Origin: Tragulus kanchil
Lineage: Eukaryota > Chordata > Mammalia > Artiodactyla > Tragulidae
Assembly: GCA_022376925.1 (NCBI GenBank)
Contig: JAIOJX010000002.1
Location: forward strand, 64,504,001 to 64,568,000
Direction of reading: 5' to 3'
Length of the DNA stretch: 64,000 nt
Part shown: positions 34,272-45,874 of the stretch, in pieces
Numbering within the stretch: the first letter of the stretch is position 1
Layout: the number at the start of each line of letters is the position of its first letter
Translations under genes and position numbers: made by a program
The notes under the pieces: generated by a model
Databases searched by the model: none
Told to the model about the DNA's origin: nothing
Seen by the model: only the letters and a program-made list of their open reading frames with translations

Positions 34272-34482
34272 TGATGTTGTTTAGTTGCTGAGCTGTATCT
34301 GACTCTTTTATGACCCCATGGCCTGTAGCCTGCTACGCTCCTCTGTCCTTGGGATTCTGCAGGCAAGCATACTGGAGTGGATTGCCATTTCCTCCTCCAG
34401 GGGATCTTCCCCATACAGGGATCACACCCACATCTCCTACATTGCAGACAGATTCTTTACTACTGAGCCACCAGGGAAGCCC
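34272..34482 (-). mobile_element. Bov-A/Bov-tA SINE
   Basis: 'gttgtttagttgctgagctg', 'gcaagcatactggagtgga', 'actgagccaccagggaagcc'. The copy in K2 is at 35280-35490. Confidence 0.92.
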
Positions 34483-35279
34483 TCCAGAATATGTTCATTT
34501 TTTTTTGCCTGATAGTCAAGAAGGTGGATCTTTTCAAAGGAGCCAAGTTGGTGCAGGAAGTTCTTTTACAAATGCCACCAAAAAAGGACCAGCCCTGGGG
34601 CTACTGTTACATTCACCCAGATGGTCAGTTACCCATTCTCTAGCTACTGCTAACAATTGCTTGTAAATCATTTTACTCTGTACATTAGGGCCATAATACA
34701 CTTTAAGCTCTAATAACTTTGCATGGTGATGTTAATTGTATCACTCTCTAAAAATGGATTGTTATGTCTTCAGTCAATAATGTGATAGGTAGGGAGAGGT
34801 GGATGATTGATCTCATTGGTTTATGCTGTGATCGTCACTCCTGAGACTACCTGCACAGCAGCCTCTTGTGAGTTAGGTCTGGGGAGCAAAAGCCTTGTTG
34901 ACGGCCATCTGCATTTGTTGTTTTTTGCTCCTGGTGTGGTGTGATTGCCTTGCTTTAAGACACAGTGACAAAAAAGGTTAGTGACATTCGTAGTAATGGC
35001 ATGCTGAAAATGACATTTTCTGATGCTTCTATCATCTAGTAAAAGATTTCCTCTACCAGTTAGTGGGTATCTCTCAAAATAGCCATTTCTGCAGGTGAGG
35101 ATCACTACAATTTCTGAACATTCGTTTTTTTGTGATAGGCAGTACTGCAGGCCCCTCTGTGCAGGGGAGCAGAGTATCTATTGCAAATCTGCAGTGTTTC
35201 ACTATGCCTTGCCCCAGAAGGGCAGACCACACTTTCTGATGGCATTCTTTTAGTCCTGTGGGTATTATTTCCTCTAGAA

Positions 35280-35490
35280 TGATGTTGTTTAGTTGCTGAG
35301 CTGTATCTGACTCTTTTATGACCCCATGGCCTGTAGCCTGCTACGCTCCTCTGTCCTTGGGATTCTGCAGGCAAGCATACTGGAGTGGATTGCCATTTCC
35401 TCCTCCAGGGGATCTTCCCCATACAGGGATCACACCCACATCTCCTACATTGCAGACAGATTCTTTACTACTGAGCCACCAGGGAAGCCC
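35280..35490 (-). mobile_element. Bov-A/Bov-tA SINE (copy in K2)
   Basis: Same insertion as 34272, repeated by duplication K. Confidence 0.92.
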
Positions 35491-36401
35491 TCCAGAATAT
35501 GTTCATTTTTTTTTGCCTGATAGTCAAGAAGGTGGATCTTTTCAAAGGAGCCAAGTTGGTGCAGGAAGTTCTTTTACAAATGCCACCAAAAAAGGACCAG
35601 CCCTGGGGCTACTGTTACATTCACCCAGATGGTCAGTTACCCATTCTCTAGCTACTGCTAACAATTGCTTGTAAATCATTTTACTCTGTACATTAGGGCC
35701 ATAATACACTTTAAGCTCTAATAACTTTGCATGGTGATGTTAATTGTATCACTCTCTAAAAATGGATTGTTATGTCTTCAGTCAATAATGTGATAGGTAG
35801 GGAGAGGTGGATGATTGATCTCATTGGTTTATGCTGTGATCGTCACTCCTGAGACTACCTGCACAGCAGCCTCTTGTGAGTTAGGTCTGGGGAGCAAAAG
35901 CCTTGTTGACGGCCATCTGCATTTGTTGTTTTTTGCTCCTGGTGTGGTGTGATTGCCTTGCTTTAAGACACAGTGACAAAAAAGGTTAGTGACATTCGTA
36001 GTAATGGCATGCTGAAAATGACATTTTCTGATGCTTCTATCATCTAGTAAAAGATTTCCTCTACCAGTTAGTGGTTATCTCTCAAAAATAGCCATTTCTG
36101 CAGGTGAGGATCACTACAATTTCTGAACTGAGGGATTAGAAACTGGTATTTCTCTTATTTTGTAATGAAGAAAGTTTGACAAAGCTGAACTTCTGCACAA
36201 GAAAAAGTTGTAAGAGGCCTTCAATGGAAGAGAGGAAGTGAGGCAGGGGATCAAGTCCCTGGTTTTCAGGGTTGCCAAAACTCTTCTAAAATACAAAGGA
36301 GTCTTTTTAGACAAATATGTGTATAAGAGCTCAGTCATGTCTGACTCTAGACTAGGCCTCGTAATTGTTTTTCTTATTCAAGGTGGAGGAGATTGTATTC
36401 T

Positions 36402-36729
36402 TTTTTTTTTTTTTTTACATTATTTTATTTTATTTTGGGAGGGGCGGGTTGGGGAGGGAGGGGTACGGACGGGCCACTTCTATTGGTCTTTCATTTATCC
36501 ATCTTCATCCATCTTTGTTCTTTGGCCCGTGTGGACCTCCCATTGCGGTGGCCTCTGTTGTTGCACAGCACCGGCTCTGGGCGCATGCGCTCCAGAGTTC
36601 CGGCTCGGTAATTAGACACATGGGTCCAGCCACTCCGCGGCACGTGGGATCTTCCCAGGCCAGGGATCGAACCGGCGCCCCTTGCACTGCAAGACGGTGT
36701 CCTTACCCACTGGACCACCAGGGAAGCCC
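36402..36729 (-). mobile_element. Young CHR-type SINE with 15-bp target duplication
   Basis: 'aggagattgtattct' flanks it at 36387-36401 and 36730-36744. T-rich tail, G-rich tract, CpG-rich body and complete head ('ggatcgaaccggcgcc', 'ctggaccaccagggaagccc'). Confidence 0.94.
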
Positions 36730-36744
36730 AGGAGATTGTATTCT

Positions 36745-37200
36745 GATAAGGTCTGTTTCAGATTACTTATCACTGTGCCACAAACTCCCCTCAGAGTGGT
36801 TGGTTACAACAATCTCTTCTTATCTCTGGTAGCGCTGAGAGTTGGCTGGGTTCAGCCAGGGGCTTCCCTCTCGGGGTCTCTCATGGGATTGCAGTCCCTC
36901 TGTGGCTGGGGTTGGACGCTCTTTCAGGTCTCCACAGGCACCATCGGCTGCCTGGACTGAGGGCTGCCACAGCCGGAGCTCCTCAGGCACTTTTCTCTGG
37001 GTCTATGAAGTATTCCCAAGCATGCTCTCCATCATGGCGGTTGGAAGGTAGCAGCACTTCTTACATGGTGACCCAGGGCTCCAAATGTACTTGTCTCTTA
37101 AGAGACTGACCAGCAGCTTCCTGCCTGTGGCTCTCTTTCTCAAAGAGCATATGCTTCTAGGAGCACATGCCATACTGTGTTCAGTCCTTTGAAGAAGAAC
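36745..37200. mobile_element. Ancient mammalian repeat, family not assigned
   Basis: 'cagattacttatcactgtgc', 'cacaaactcccctcagagtg', 'gttggctgggttcagccagg' and 'catcatggcggttgg' follow the order of a common old mammalian repeat. Its second copy is 37866-38321 in L2. Confidence 0.45.
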
Positions 37201-37519
37201 CTGTGGTGAGTAACTGCGGGCTATGGGCAATGGCCCCATGAGTGATCTTGGAGGCAAATCCTGTGGCCCAGCTAAGACTTCAGGTGCTGGCCGCCCCATC
37301 TGGTACATGACTGCACAAGAAAAAGTTGTACGAGGCCGTCAATCGCAGAGAGGAAGTGAGGCAGGGGATCAAGTCCCTGGTTTTCAGGGTTGCCAAAACT
37401 CTTCTAAAATACAAAGGAGTCTTTTTAGACAAATATGTGTATAAGAGCTCAGTCATGTCTGACTCTAGACTAGGCCTCGTAATTGTTTTTCTTATTCAAG
37501 GTGGAGGAGATTGTATTCT

Positions 37520-37850
37520 TTTTTTTTTTTTTTTTACATTATTTTATTTTATTTTGGGCGGAGGTCGGGTTGGGGAGGGAGGGGAGTGGGCGGGCCACTT
37601 CTATTGGTCTTTCATTTCTCTATTTTCATCCATCTTTGTTCTTTGGCCCGTGTGGACCTCCCATTGCGGTGGCCTCTGTTGTTGCACAGCACCGGCTCTG
37701 GGCGCATGCGCTCCAGAGCTCCGGCTCGGTAATTAGACACATGGGTCCAGCCGCTCCGCGGCACGTGGGATCTTCCCAGGCCAGGGATCGAACCGGCGCC
37801 CCTTGCACTGCAAGACGGTGTCCTTACCCACTGGACCACCAGGGAAGCCC
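37520..37850 (-). mobile_element. Young CHR-type SINE (copy in L2)
   Basis: Same insertion as 36402 with the same target duplication at 37505-37519 and 37851-37865. It differs from copy 1 at about ten or more positions, more than the flanks do. Confidence 0.94.
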
Positions 37851-38796
37851 AGGAGATTGTATTCTGATAAGGTCTGTTTCAGATTACTTATCACTGTGCC
37901 ACAAACTCCCCTCAGAGTGGTTGGTTACAACAATCTCTTCTTATCTCTGGTAGCGCTGAGAGTTGGCTGGGTTCAGCCAGGGGCTTCCCTCTCGGGGTCT
38001 CTCATGGGATTGCAGTCCCTCTGTGGCTGGGGTTGGACGCTCTTTCAGGTCTCCACAGGCACCATCGGCTGCCTGGACTGAGGGCTGCCACAGCCGGAGC
38101 TCCTCAGGCACTTTTCTCTGGGTCTATGAAGTATTCCCAAGCATGCTCTCCATCATGGCGGTTGGAAGGTAGCAGCACTTCTTACATGGTGACCCAGGGC
38201 TCCAAATGTACTTGTCTCTTAAGAGACTGACCAGCAGCTTCCTGCCTGTGGCTCTCTTTCTCAAAGAGCATATGCTTCTAGGGAGCACATGCCATACTGT
38301 GTTCAGTCCTTTGAAGAAGAACCTGTGGTGAGTAACTGCGGGCTATGGGCAATGGCCCCATGAGTGATCTTGGAGGCAAATCCTGTGGCCCAGCTAAGAC
38401 TTCAGGTGCTGGCCGCCCCATCTGGTACATGACTGCAGTCTCCCAAGCCACAGGCACACAGCTAAGCCTCTTCAGATTTCTGCCACTGTGCGGTAATCCA
38501 TTTTTGTTGTCTTAAGAGATGACATTTGGGGTTAATTTGTTATGCAACAGAAGACAGCATGTAAACCTCTGTTCTGCTCTTTCCTAATCTTCCATCTGCC
38601 AACTAGTCACTCAGTTGTTGTAGAATGAATAAATGAATGAGGAATGAGTAAATGCATTACCTTTGGCTATAAAAGGTAGTCCATTGCTTCTCTTAGCACA
38701 CACTTGTTTTTTTTAAAAATGAGAACAGTGGGCCACAAAAGGACTTTTGTACTGGGAAGGCCTCACAGGGTCCCGCTTGGTTTCAATTTCCCCTTT

Positions 38797-39065
38797 TAAT
38801 TGTTTGTTTATTTATTTTTGGCTAGTCTGGGTTTTCACTGCTGTTTCAGGTTTTTCTCTAGTTGCAGGGAATACAGGTTTCTTGTTGCAATGACTTCTTT
38901 TGTTGTGAAACTTGGGCTTCAGTAGTTACATCATGTGGGCTCAATAGTTGGGGCTCACAGGTTTAGTTGCTCCACAGCATGTGGGATCTTCCTGGATCAG
39001 GGATCAAACCCATGTCTCCTGCATTGGCAGGCGAACTCTTTACCACTGAGCTATTAGGGAAGCCC
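38797..39065 (-). mobile_element. ART2A-type SINE
   Basis: 'tttatttatttttggctagt', 'tctctagttgcagggaatac', 'ctcaatagttggggctcaca', head 'ggatcagggatcaaaccc'. Reverse complement. Confidence 0.9.
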
Positions 39066-39959
39066 AACACTTGCTTTTGTTATGAAAACTTTGTACATCC
39101 CTATTGACTGTCTCCTCTTCCTACAGAACTGGAAATTGCCAGAGGTCATTACTTAATCTCCATTCAATAAGTCAGTGCTATATACACAAGCACACAAAGC
39201 CTATGTGTGTGTTTATACATGTATACACACTTATACCCTGGGCTGCCAACTATTTTTCATGTCAGAAAACCTTTCCTTTTAGAATAAAATAAATTAGATG
39301 GCATGTTGATCTGCCACATCCAGAAGGTCCTAGCATTAGTATGGTATGAAAACTCTTATTTTTTCAACAGGCTCAATGCTTTTTAAGAGACTGACCAGCA
39401 GCTTCCTGCCTGTGGCTCTCTTTCTCAAAGAGCATATGCTTCTAGGAGCACATGCCATACTGTGTTCAGTCCTTTGAAGAAGAACCTGTGGTGAGTAACT
39501 GCGGGCTATGGGCAATGGCCCCATGAGTGATCTTGGAGGCAAATCCTGTGGCCCAGCTAAGACTTCAGGTGCTGGCCGCCCCATCTGGTACATGACTGCA
39601 GTCTCCCAAGCCACAGGCACACAGCTAAGCCTCTTCAGATTTCTGCCACTGTGCGTAATCCATTTTGTTGTCTTAAGAGATGACATTTGGGGTTAATTTG
39701 TTATGCAACAGAAGACAGCATGTAAACCTCTGTTCTGCTCTTTCCTAATCTTCCATCTGCCAACTAGTCACTCAGTTGTTGTAGAATGAATAAATGAATG
39801 AGGAATGAGTAAATGCATTACCTTTGGCTATAAAAGGTAGTCCATTGCTTCTCTTAGCACACACTTGTTTTTTTTAAAAATGAGAACAGTGGGCCACAAA
39901 AGGACTTTTGTACTGGGAAGGCCTCACAGGGTCCCGCTTGGTTTAAATTTTCCCCCTTT

Positions 39960-40228
39960 TAATTGTTTGTTTATTTATTTTTGGCTAGTCTGGGTTTTCA
40001 CTGCTGTTTCAGGTTTTTCTCTAGTTGCAGGGAATACAGGTTTCTTGTTGCAATGACTTCTTTTGTTGTGAAACTTGGGCTTCAGTAGTTACATCATGTG
40101 GGCTCAATAGTTGGGGCTCACAGGTTTAGTTGCTCCACAGCATGTGGGATCTTCCTGGATCAGGATCAAACCCATGTCTCCTGCATTGGCAGGCGAACTC
40201 TTTACCACTGAGCTATTAGGGAAGCCCA
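39960..40228 (-). mobile_element. ART2A-type SINE (copy in M2)
   Basis: Same insertion as 38797, repeated by duplication M, with one G missing in the head ('ggatcaggatcaaaccc'). Confidence 0.9.
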
Positions 40229-40689
40229 ACACTTGCTTTTGTTATGAAAACTTTGTACATCCCTATTGACTGTCTCCTCTTCCTACAGAACTGGAAATTG
40301 CCAGAGGTCATTACTTAATCTCCATTCAATAAGTCAGTGCTATATACACAAGCACACAAAGCCTATGTGTGTGTTTATACATGTATACACACTTATACCC
40401 TGGGCTGCCAACTATTTTTCATGTCAGAAAACCTTTCCTTTTAGAATAAAATAAATTAGATGGCATGTTGATCTGCCACATCCAGAAGGTCCTAGCATTA
40501 GTATGGTATGAAAACTCTTATTTTTTTCCAAACAAGTTATTTATTTGGCTATTTTGCTGTTTGTAATATTTATTTTTGCCTATTCTCATTTCTTAGGTCA
40601 GTCTAGTTGGTATCTGGGAGTTATGAAAGTATTTTAAGGCAGACTGATTTTACTACAGAACCATTGGGTTGTGATTTTCAACCCTTCCT

Positions 40690-40734
40690 TAGAGGATACT
40701 TTCAGACATATATATAATATATATAAAACTTTCA

Positions 40735-40775
<41 letters not shown>

Positions 40776-40893
40776 CTTTCAGACATATATATTATACATA
40801 ATATATATAACTTTCAGACATATATGTTATACTTTCAGATATATATATTATATATAGTATATATATATATATATAAAACTTTCAGTCATATAC
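40690..40893 (+). repeat. Compound AT minisatellite
   Basis: At least five copies of an 'actttcagacatatat'-type unit alternate with (TA)n runs of different length, the longest around 40738-40773. Expected to be highly variable and prone to cruciform formation or slippage. Confidence 0.93.
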
Positions 40894-41772
40894 GTCTAAA
40901 GTAATTGTTATGGCAGTCAACTCTGTTAAATGTATTTGTCTTGTATCTCTAGTGCCAAAATTATACTTTCTATTGTTTATGTGGAAATGGGTTGATAATT
41001 CACTAAAACCTAAGTCAAGCTAGAAAAAAGTGACTTGCTGAGGATTTCGTCTTGGTAACAGAGGTAAAAAGATGAGTGAAGACATTCTAGGTAGGCTCAC
41101 CTGCTATAAATCTCACCCAAGACTGTCATTGTGGTTAGGGGGAATTTTCTCTGGCTTCATCAGAGTTCATTCCTGGTCCTTTTGCGTCTTTTACTTACTC
41201 TTCTTGGCAAAGGAGTGAGTTAGATGATGTGAAGAGCTGAGCACACATGGCACAATCCCTTTCTCCTTCTTGGCTCAGGAAGGGCTAAGGCCTGGTCTGC
41301 TCTTGATCCCATGCTGAGGTTGGTCTGTGTTGCCTGTGACTTGATGAGTTAGCAAACGCTGTGGGTGCCCCGTCTCTCTCACAGCCTTCACCTCAACAGG
41401 CAGAAGGTTGCTTATTACCAGTGTCTGTGCTCCCTTAGTGTGCATGCCTGGCCACAGGAACATGCCTGGCCCATGCACAGGATGAGCTGAAAGTGCCCAT
41501 GAGCTGATGTCCCTAGAGGCAGCTCTCTGGTGAAGCTGGAGTGAGAGTTGATGCATATGGACACTGGGTGAGATCACTCTCAGAGGTGTGTTCTCTGCTT
41601 TCTCCCAGAAATGTCCAGCTGAGTTGAACTCAGGCTCCCCATGTTGGTAACTGGCTTTAGCATGTTCTCTTTGCTGACTTTCTTTCCTTCCCTGTCCCGC
41701 TCCCCCACTGTTCTAATACTTGGACTAACTCTCAGATTAGTGCTTGTGGTCAAACCCTTTCCTTGAGTCCTA

Positions 41773-41975
41773 TATGTGCATGCTAAGTTGCTTCAGTTAT
41801 GTCCAACCCTTTCTGACCCTATGGACTGTAGCCCACTGGTCTCCTCTGTCCATGGGATTCTCCAGGGAAGAATACTGGCTGAGTTGCCATGCTTTCCTCT
41901 AGAGCATCTTCCCGACCCAGGGATTGAACCAGCCGCTCCTGCTTACCTGATTCTTTTACCACTGAGCCACCTTGG
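41773..41975 (-). mobile_element. Bov-A/Bov-tA SINE
   Basis: 'catgctaagttgcttcagtt', 'ctatggactgtagcccactg', 'ccagggattgaaccagccgc', 'ccactgagccacctt'. The copy in N2 is at 42830-43032. Confidence 0.92.
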
Positions 41976-42829
41976 GTCCTACTTCTGGGTAAACCTGCTC
42001 AGGGTGCATCACTAGGGACCACCACTGCCTCTCCCCAGAGTCACATTTTCCAACAGCTCATGTCAAACTGACATTTGTGATCTCTTTTGCCTGACTTCTG
42101 TTTATCTCAGTTAGTTCAGAGCTGAGGGGGGTAAATGGTGTATATTATTAGGCTCACCTGCTATAAATCTCACCCAAGACTGTCACTGTGGTTAGGGGGA
42201 ATTTTCTCTGGCTTCATCAGAGTTCATTCCTGGTCCTTTTGCGTCTTTTACTTACTCTTCTTGGCAAAGGAGTGAGTTAGATGATGTGAAGAGCTGAGCA
42301 CACATGGCACAATCCCTTTCTCCTTCTTGGCTCAGGAAGGGCTAAGGCCTGGTCTGCTCTTGATCCCATGCTGAGGTTGGTCTGTGTTGCCTGTGACTTG
42401 ATGAGTTAGCAAACGCTGTGGGTGCCCCGTCTCTCTCACAGCCTTCACCTCAACAGGCAGAAGGTTGCTTATTACCAGTGTCTGTGCTCCCTTAGTGTGC
42501 ATGCCTGGCCACAGGAACATGCCTGGCCCATGCACAGGATGAGCTGAAAGTGCCCATGAGCTGATGTCCCTAGAGGCAGCTCTCTGGTGAAGCTGGAGTG
42601 AGAGTTGATGCATATGGACACTGGGTGAGATCACTCTCAGAGGTGTGTTCTCTGCTTTCTCCCAGAAATGTCCAGCTGAGTTGAACTCAGGCTCCCCATG
42701 TTGGTAACTGGCTTTAGCATGTTCTCTTTGCTGACTTTCTTTCCTTCCCTGTCCCGCTCCCCCACTGTTCTAATACTTGGACTAACTCTCAGATTAGTGC
42801 TTGTGGTCAAACCCTTTCCTTGAGTCCTA

Positions 42830-43032
42830 TATGTGCATGCTAAGTTGCTTCAGTTATGTCCAACCCTTTCTGACCCTATGGACTGTAGCCCACTGGTCTC
42901 CTCTGTCCATGGGATTCTCCAGGGAAGAATACTGGCTGAGTTGCCATGCTTTCCTCTAGAGCATCTTCCCGACCCAGGGATTGAACCAGCCGCTCCTGCT
43001 TACCTGATTCTTTTACCACTGAGCCACCTTGG
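42830..43032 (-). mobile_element. Bov-A/Bov-tA SINE (copy in N2)
   Basis: Same insertion as 41773, repeated by duplication N. Confidence 0.92.
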
Positions 43033-43206
43033 GTCCTACTTCTGGGTAAACCTGCTCAGGGTGCATCACTAGGGACCACCACTGCCTCTCCCCAGAGTCA
43101 CATTTTCCAACAGCTCATGTCAAACTGACATTTGTGATCTCTTTTGCCTGACTTCTGTTTATCTCAGTTAGTTCAGAGCTGAGGGGGGTAAATGGTGTAT
43201 ATTATT

Positions 43207-43625
43207 AGGGCTCCTTTTCAAATCCCCATAACTTGTACTTTTCCACTTTTAATTTCTTTGCATTAAAATTTAAAAATATAAAATTAAGCCTTAGGAGTAT
43301 ACATTAAGTGAATTTGGCTCACAACCCACTCTGTTCCTGCCAAAGATGTAGAGGAAAAAAAAAACCCAAACCTCTTTTACAATGATATAGTCTCATGATA
43401 AGTTTAATATCCTTAGCTAGAATTTGACAAAAATTGCTTTAGTTGACAATATTGAATGTTTTAATATTTTTTCTATTGGGTTACTGTGTTTGTCTCTTTA
43501 TTTTACCTTTGTGTGGCGTTTTCTCTGGAAACTGAAAACACTTTTAGTAGCATATGACTCTGTTTATTTTTATTTCCTCTTACAGCTAAGTCAGAAAGAT
43601 TTACACAGGGAAACTTGATGCTGAG
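43207..43625. other. Unique DNA, no gene seen
   Basis: AT-rich, with nothing recognised. Confidence 0.5.
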
Positions 43626-43627
43626 AT

Positions 43628-43770
43628 GTGGAAACTTTGGATGATTGTTTAGCCTCAATCTCCTCATCTGTAAAATGGGTGTGGAATTATTTTTACCTAT
43701 ACAATAGGATTGCTTTTAATATCAAGGATAATTATGTTTTTGAGGCAAAGAGTGATAGCTAATTTTTGAG
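43628..43770 (+). mobile_element. MIR SINE
   Basis: 'cctcaatctcctcatctgta' followed by 'aaatgggtgtggaattattt' is the MIR 'CTCAGTTTCCTCATCTGTAAAATGGG' core. Confidence 0.75.
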
Positions 43771-44826
43771 AATATGGCTAATTTGACAGTCCAGGTGAAG
43801 CCCCCACAAGGGGCTTCAAGAAGAAAAATATGAAGATTTCTGGGAGCTACCAATCTGCTCTAAGCATAGCATTGTGATCTTAGGTTCCATTGAGGTGAAG
43901 GGGAGCTGATTGTTTTCACTTGACTCTTTGTGGCAGTAGAGTTTCCCTAAATATTTGAATCTTTCCTAAAATTGTCAGTAAGAATATGAGAAAAGTTGTT
44001 TGCATGGGGAGAGTGGAAAAGCCAGTAAAAATTTCTTGAAATTATCAAATACTGTTCCTTCAGTAGCTGTCCATTTCATGGGATGCTTATGTTGATCCCA
44101 AGTGGAAATGCATCTGATGGCCAAGTTTATGAAAATAGTCTGCTGTTTGCTGTGTATCTGATCAATGGGAACTGTTGTTTCTTTCTCCTCTGATGCAGCA
44201 TTGGCTAAAATAGACATTCTCTGATATTATGAGAAACACTGGGAGTTCATTTATCATGGTAATCATTAACAAATTTTTTGGACAATTTTTGTGAGGCTCT
44301 GTATTTGAAATTCCCTTTATTATCATTACTCTTCATTATTAAAACATGTCCAGAATGTTATCTCTTAGTGTAAATTTAGGCAAGGTGTCTTTAAAAACAC
44401 CCAAACTTGATTTTATTTTCTAGCTTTCACTGACACCTGGTGGCCTGTGCTTTTATATGGGGAGGAAAGCCATGCAAAGTTGTACTTTGGATGGCAGCCC
44501 ACTGTCTTCTGTACAGTATGTTTGGATCTCGGAGAAAGTTAAATTTCTCATTGAAGTAGTATAGAGCTCCTGCCATGACCATGTACCTTCTATATCATGA
44601 ATTTCCTTTGTGTGCTAAAGATTTTCATTATTTTATTTTTGCTGAAGTTAACTCGACTTCCTACTTGATATGACTATTAACCTTCTTTCTTCCCATATTT
44701 CTTGTTGTTTTTTTTCTTTGATAGACTCTTGTTCTTGTTGTTTTGGAGAGAAGTTGAAACCAGATGACCCATAAGATGTGTTGATATTCTAGGTTGTATT
44801 TGATATGCCTTTTTAATTAGCGAATT
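43771..44826. other. Unique DNA, no gene seen
   Basis: No repeat phrases or exon-like blocks recognised. The 80-codon minus-strand frame at 43975-44217 is not recognised. Confidence 0.5.
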
Positions 44827-44850
44827 TGTGTGTGTGTGTGTGTGTGTGTG
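44827..44850 (+). repeat. (GT)n microsatellite
   Basis: About twelve uninterrupted GT units. Confidence 0.95.
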
Positions 44851-45285
44851 GTTAAGGAGAGGAGGAATTTGAACAGAAGAATTCAGGGTTCACTCTCTTT
44901 TTTTCCCCCTTTGCCCTGGGATCATAAAGAAACTGTCCTGGAAAGTGAAATTGAGCTGGTTTAGAAATGGCCAATTTTGTAAGCCTGTTTGTATCCTAGG
45001 ATACTGATTAATTTCCTCTCCTCTTGTGTAAATGCTAATAGTTACAAAACTGATCCAGGGAAAACATATAATTTTTAAATCAAGAATTGGATGTTAAGGC
45101 AAAATTCTCACTACCTCCATCTAAAACTAGGGAGGGAACTGGCATTGGAGACAGTTGAGTCTGCAGTGCAGACAGTGAACTGACTGTACTAGCTTTGCAG
45201 AAGATATTGGGGCTGCCTTACAGCCGGGTGAGGGTCATCCTAACCTTGGAATAGGCTATTGTCTTTACATTGATGCAGTCCAAAA
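44851..45285. other. Unique DNA, no gene seen
   Basis: No repeat phrases or exon-like block recognised. Confidence 0.5.
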
Positions 45286-45289
45286 TGAT

Positions 45290-45455
45290 GGAACCTGAGT
45301 CTCCTACATGGCAGGCAAATTCCTCACCACTGAGCCATCAGGGAAGCCCCGTATGTATATATTTGAGACCCCATGGTCTGTAGCTTGCCAGGCTTCTCTG
45401 TCCATAAAATAAAGGCAAGAATACTGGAGCGGATTGCCATTTCCTTCTCCAAACA
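45290..45455 (-). mobile_element. Bov-A SINE with its two halves in swapped order
   Basis: 45290-45349 is the head-side end of a reverse-complement Bov-A ('cctgagtctcctacatggca' to 'catcagggaagcccc'). 45365-45455 is the opposite part ('gaccccatggtctgtagctt' to 'ttgccatttccttctcc'). In a normal copy these come in the other order. Two adjacent truncated copies would give the same picture. Confidence 0.75.
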
Positions 45456-45474
45456 AACCGTTCTAGTTCATTAT

Positions 45475-45828
45475 TCTTTTTCTTTTAATTATTTGTTTAT
45501 TTGTTTTTGGCTATTCTGGGTTTTCACTGCTGCCACAGGCTCTTCTCTAGTTGCAGGGAGTGGGGGCTACTCTCTAGCTTAGGTGAGCAGGTTCTTGTTG
45601 TAGTGACTTCTCTTGTTGTGGAACTCAGGCTCTAGGGCTCATGGGCTTCAGTAGTTGTGGCACATGGGCTCAATAGTTGCGGCTCCGAGGCTCTAGAGCA
45701 CAGGCCGCACAGTTGTGGCTCAGGGGCTCAGCTGCTCCGCAGCATGTGGGCTCTTCCCGGATCAGGGATCAAACCCGTGTCTCCTGCATTGGCAGAACTC
45801 TTTACCACTGAGCTACCATGGGAGCCCC
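45475..45828 (-). mobile_element. ART2A-type SINE, near full length
   Basis: Long body with 'ctctagttgcagggagtggg', 'ttgttgtagtgacttctctt', 'gcacatgggctcaatagttg', head 'ggatcagggatcaaacccg'. 'ttcattatt' before (about 45467) and after (about 45829) is a likely target duplication. Confidence 0.9.
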
Positions 45829-45874
45829 ATTCATTATTTTTAAATGAGTCACTGTAAAATATATCCTACATATT

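Larger units (their letters stand above)
34123..36128. repeat. Tandem duplication K (1,008-1,009 bp offset)
   Basis: Copy 1 is 34123-35119 and copy 2 is 35131-36128. Near the end of copy 1 there are errors ('gtgggtatctctcaaaatag' versus 'gtggttatctctcaaaaata'). The 11-bp join 'attcgttttttt' resembles damaged 'atatgtcgttagac' before copy 1. This is the shortest unit. Each copy has one Bov-A SINE. Confidence 0.97.
36193..38437. repeat. Tandem duplication L (1,118-1,121 bp offset)
   Basis: Copy 1 is 36193-37315 and copy 2 is 37311-38437, sharing 'ctgca' at the join. Copy 2 has errors at its start ('cgaggccgtcaatcgcag' versus 'agaggccttcaatggaag'). Most other differences sit in the SINE, chiefly its G-rich tract (36437-36472 versus 37557-37595). 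The rest of the unit is nearly identical. Confidence 0.97.
38220..40530. repeat. Tandem duplication M (~1,163 bp offset)
   Basis: Copy 1 is 38220-39364 and copy 2 is 39384-40530. The join (39365-39383, 'caacaggctcaatgctttt') looks like eroded sequence from after copy 2 ('ccaaacaagttatttatttg') and from before copy 1. It overlaps L by about 218 bp, so that stretch occurs three times (37100-37315, 38220-38437, 39384-39600). Copy differences are single-base indels in short runs. Confidence 0.96.
41093..43206. repeat. Tandem duplication N (1,057 bp unit)
   Basis: Copy 1 is 41093-42149 and copy 2 is 42150-43206, blunt, with 'aggctc' shared at the join. One visible difference close to the start ('gtcattgtgg' versus 'gtcactgtgg'). 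Each copy has one Bov-A SINE. Confidence 0.97.
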
